A stretch of 64,000 nucleotides of DNA from Burhinus oedicnemus (lineage: Eukaryota; Chordata; Aves; Charadriiformes; Burhinidae), in NCBI GenBank assembly GCA_008921705.1, contig VFFE01009182.1:185383-249382 (forward strand), written 5' to 3'. Position numbers and translations under genes: made by a program. Each line of letters opens with the position of its first letter. Position 1 is the stretch's first letter. Of this stretch, positions 63,701 to 64,000 are shown piece by piece. The notes beneath the pieces are model-generated. The model made no database searches and was not told the DNA's origin. It saw nothing but the letters and a program-made list of their open reading frames with translations.

Positions 63701-63947
63701 TGGACTCCAAGGGAGATGTAAGAGAACGAGATACTGAAGAAGTAAGCTTAAGGTCAAGTTCTGAAAGTGATGGGGCAGACAGTAGGGCTGCCTGGTGTAT
63801 TAGTCACAGGATTTATGACACTGGCAATAGACATGAGTTTGAAAGATTCAAGAAGTTCATCAAAGGAACACTTGGGGAGAGGTACTGGTGGCTCTGGATG
63901 GATATTGAAAGACTAAAGGCTCTTAAGGACACTACAAGGCAGCAAAG
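39762..63947 (+). CDS. RGS22: RGS22, regulator of G-protein signalling 22 (5' part, eight coding exons)
   Basis: RGS22 is a large testis-enriched protein with several RGS domains, reported to bind G-alpha 12, 13 and 11 subunits (known from mammals). Eight plus-strand exons join in phase: 39762-39786, 40440-40468, 45535-45597, 53828-54049, 57848-57933, 59753-59918, 60227-60398 and 63269-63947. They give 480 residues plus two bases; the rest lies beyond the right edge. It starts [16 protein letters not shown], like human RGS22 (M-x-x-KRLT-x-EPP-x-ITEE). Diagnostic blocks are [18 protein letters not shown] (22-39), [20 protein letters not shown] (about 123-142), [12 protein letters not shown] (about 186-197), [11 protein letters not shown] (about 203-213) and [13 protein letters not shown] (430-442), running into [20 protein letters not shown], the start of an RGS-type region. 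Introns total about 23 kb. Confidence 0.96.
40440..40468 (+). CDS. RGS22: RGS22 coding exon 2 (29-nt micro-exon)
   Basis: Encodes [10 protein letters not shown] (residues 9-18). Acceptor TTTTTGTATTTCAG, donor GTAAGT. Confidence 0.9.
42382..42419. repeat. inverted repeat, 11-base perfect arms
   Basis: AGGCCCATGGT (42382-42392) and its exact complement ACCATGGGCCT (42409-42419) flank a 16-base loop. It can form a stem-loop; function unknown. Confidence 0.7.
42572..44462 (-). mobile_element. CR1 LINE, about 1.9 kb, 5' truncated
   Basis: Largest CR1 in the window, antisense to RGS22. Minus-strand frames in order show the reverse transcriptase region (about 44415 to 43573, with [34 protein letters not shown] and [10 protein letters not shown]) and the C-terminal part (43444-42660, with [13 protein letters not shown] and [11 protein letters not shown]). 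Frameshifts and stops break it. It ends with ATTCTATTATTCTATGAT on the minus strand, the CR1 terminal repeat. Confidence 0.95.
44873..44889 (+). other. G-rich run, possible G-quadruplex
   Basis: Five, five, two and two guanines separated by single thymines. On the RGS22 sense strand of intron 2. Confidence 0.4.
45535..45597 (+). CDS. RGS22: RGS22 coding exon 3
   Basis: 63 bases, residues 19-39, [20 protein letters not shown] then P. Phase 0 at both ends; acceptor TCTCTGTAG, donor GTAAGT. Nearly identical to human. Confidence 0.95.
49105..49199 (+). repeat. composite pentanucleotide microsatellite
   Basis: (CTCTT)n to about 49150 passes abruptly into (CTCCT)n to 49199; no interruption apart from the T-to-C switch. 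Artefactual reading frames with EEKRR repeats arise from it on the minus strand. Confidence 0.97.
50920..51475 (-). mobile_element. old CR1 LINE fragment
   Basis: Reversed CR1 3' region: AATCATAGATCACTTAGGCT and GGAAGGGG, CTCTCTGGACAGCCTGTTCC, CTTCTTCAGGCTAAAAAAGC, and GGGTGCAGCATTCCAGATGT. More diverged than the 42.6 kb copy. Confidence 0.88.
53828..54049 (+). CDS. RGS22: RGS22 coding exon 4
   Basis: 222 bases, residues 40-113, from [20 protein letters not shown] to [12 protein letters not shown] and NYNTM. Acceptor TTTTGCAG, donor GTAAGC. Confidence 0.95.
54176..54288. repeat. imperfect palindromic repeat relic
   Basis: GGGCCAAATTATGCCCT (54176-54192) is answered by the imperfect complement AGGGCAGGATTCAGTTG (54272-54288), with inner arms around CACATGTGT and ACACATGTA. 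Resembles palindromic repeats common in turtle and crocodile genomes; family not named. Confidence 0.45.
56201..56306. repeat. palindromic repeat relic
   Basis: Arms 56218-56236 (TTAAGTATGTGTTTAACTT) and 56247-56265 pair at 18 of 19 positions across a 10-base loop. An outer arm, TTCAGCAAAGCACTTAA, is answered by AGCTTTACTGGATTGGG. Likely an old non-autonomous DNA element. Confidence 0.6.
57848..57933 (+). CDS. RGS22: RGS22 coding exon 5
   Basis: 86 bases, residues 114-141 plus two bases of Arg142: [20 protein letters not shown] then ESDCYFEY. Acceptor TTTTTTAATAG, donor GTATTG. Confidence 0.95.
57934..59752 (+). other. RGS22: RGS22 intron 5
   Basis: 1.8 kb; apart from the possible palindrome half-copy nothing was recognised. 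Confidence 0.7.
58861..58925. repeat. possible half-copy of the palindromic relic
   Basis: ACTTTAAGCATGTGCCTAG, then a short spacer and TTTTAAGTTGCTTTCCTGAA, echo the arms of the 56.2 kb relic. Sits in RGS22 intron 5. Confidence 0.3.
59753..59918 (+). CDS. RGS22: RGS22 coding exon 6
   Basis: 166 bases, residues 142-197. Contains [19 protein letters not shown], an acidic PSPEEDD patch, and [10 protein letters not shown]. Acceptor TTTAATTTCAG, donor GTAAAA. Confidence 0.95.
60227..60398 (+). CDS. RGS22: RGS22 coding exon 7
   Basis: 172 bases, residues 198-254 plus one base. Begins [18 protein letters not shown]; the rest is a low-conservation linker ending EKDSLL. Acceptor TTTTCCTAG, donor GTAAGT. 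Confidence 0.93.
60399..63268 (+). other. RGS22: RGS22 intron 7
   Basis: 2.9 kb; no exon or clear repeat recognised. Short ORFs have no family resemblance. Confidence 0.7.
63269..63947 (+). CDS. RGS22: RGS22 coding exon 8
   Basis: 679 bases, residues 255-480 plus two bases. A poorly conserved acidic linker leads to [20 protein letters not shown] and [20 protein letters not shown], nearly identical to human. Acceptor ATTTAATGCAG, donor GTACTT. Confidence 0.94.
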
Positions 63948-64000
63948 GTACTTCCCATTATTTAATAGGTCTTCCCATTATTTTAATACTTCTAACCCAG

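Overview
This window is vertebrate nuclear DNA, most likely from a bird (at least a sauropsid). It contains many CR1 LINE fragments, including copies that end in the ATTCTRTG-type repeats typical of CR1, and three separate CpG islands. Introns are moderate in size and the intergenic sequence is AT-rich. There are no operons, phages, plasmids or CRISPR arrays.

Four protein-coding genes were assembled by hand from exons with matching splice phases. In map order they are: SPAG1 (minus strand; only the first three coding exons are inside, and the rest lies left of base 1); POLR2K (minus; complete, three coding exons, 58 aa); FBXO43/EMI2 (plus; complete, four coding exons, 671 aa); and RGS22 (plus; first eight coding exons, about 480 residues, continuing beyond base 64000). 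As I remember it, the same four neighbours lie together on human 8q22.2. That supports the identities, in particular FBXO43 rather than its paralogue FBXO5.

Layout: 1-6419, SPAG1 intron with a CR1 copy; 6420-7797, SPAG1 coding exons; 8930-9570, CpG island and SPAG1 promoter; 10.8-12.6 kb, POLR2K coding exons; 14.45-15.11 kb, CpG island and probable POLR2K promoter; 18.33-18.96 kb, CpG island with a TATA box, the probable FBXO43 promoter; 22.8-27.07 kb, FBXO43 coding exons and 3'UTR; 27.1-39.5 kb, gene-free DNA with old LINE debris; 39.57-64 kb, RGS22 with large introns holding a 1.9 kb antisense CR1, a composite pentanucleotide microsatellite and old palindromic repeat relics.

The genes are not a pathway. 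Three of the four have germ-cell or ciliary roles: SPAG1 in axonemal dynein assembly, FBXO43 in APC/C inhibition during meiosis, and RGS22 as a testis-enriched RGS protein. POLR2K is a housekeeping subunit of all three RNA polymerases. X-box-like (RFX) sites sit at the putative starts of both SPAG1 and RGS22, which would fit shared ciliary or testis regulation. I found no new biological system. The points most worth checking are the promoter motifs, the very small first exons of RGS22, and the palindromic relics in RGS22 intron 4.
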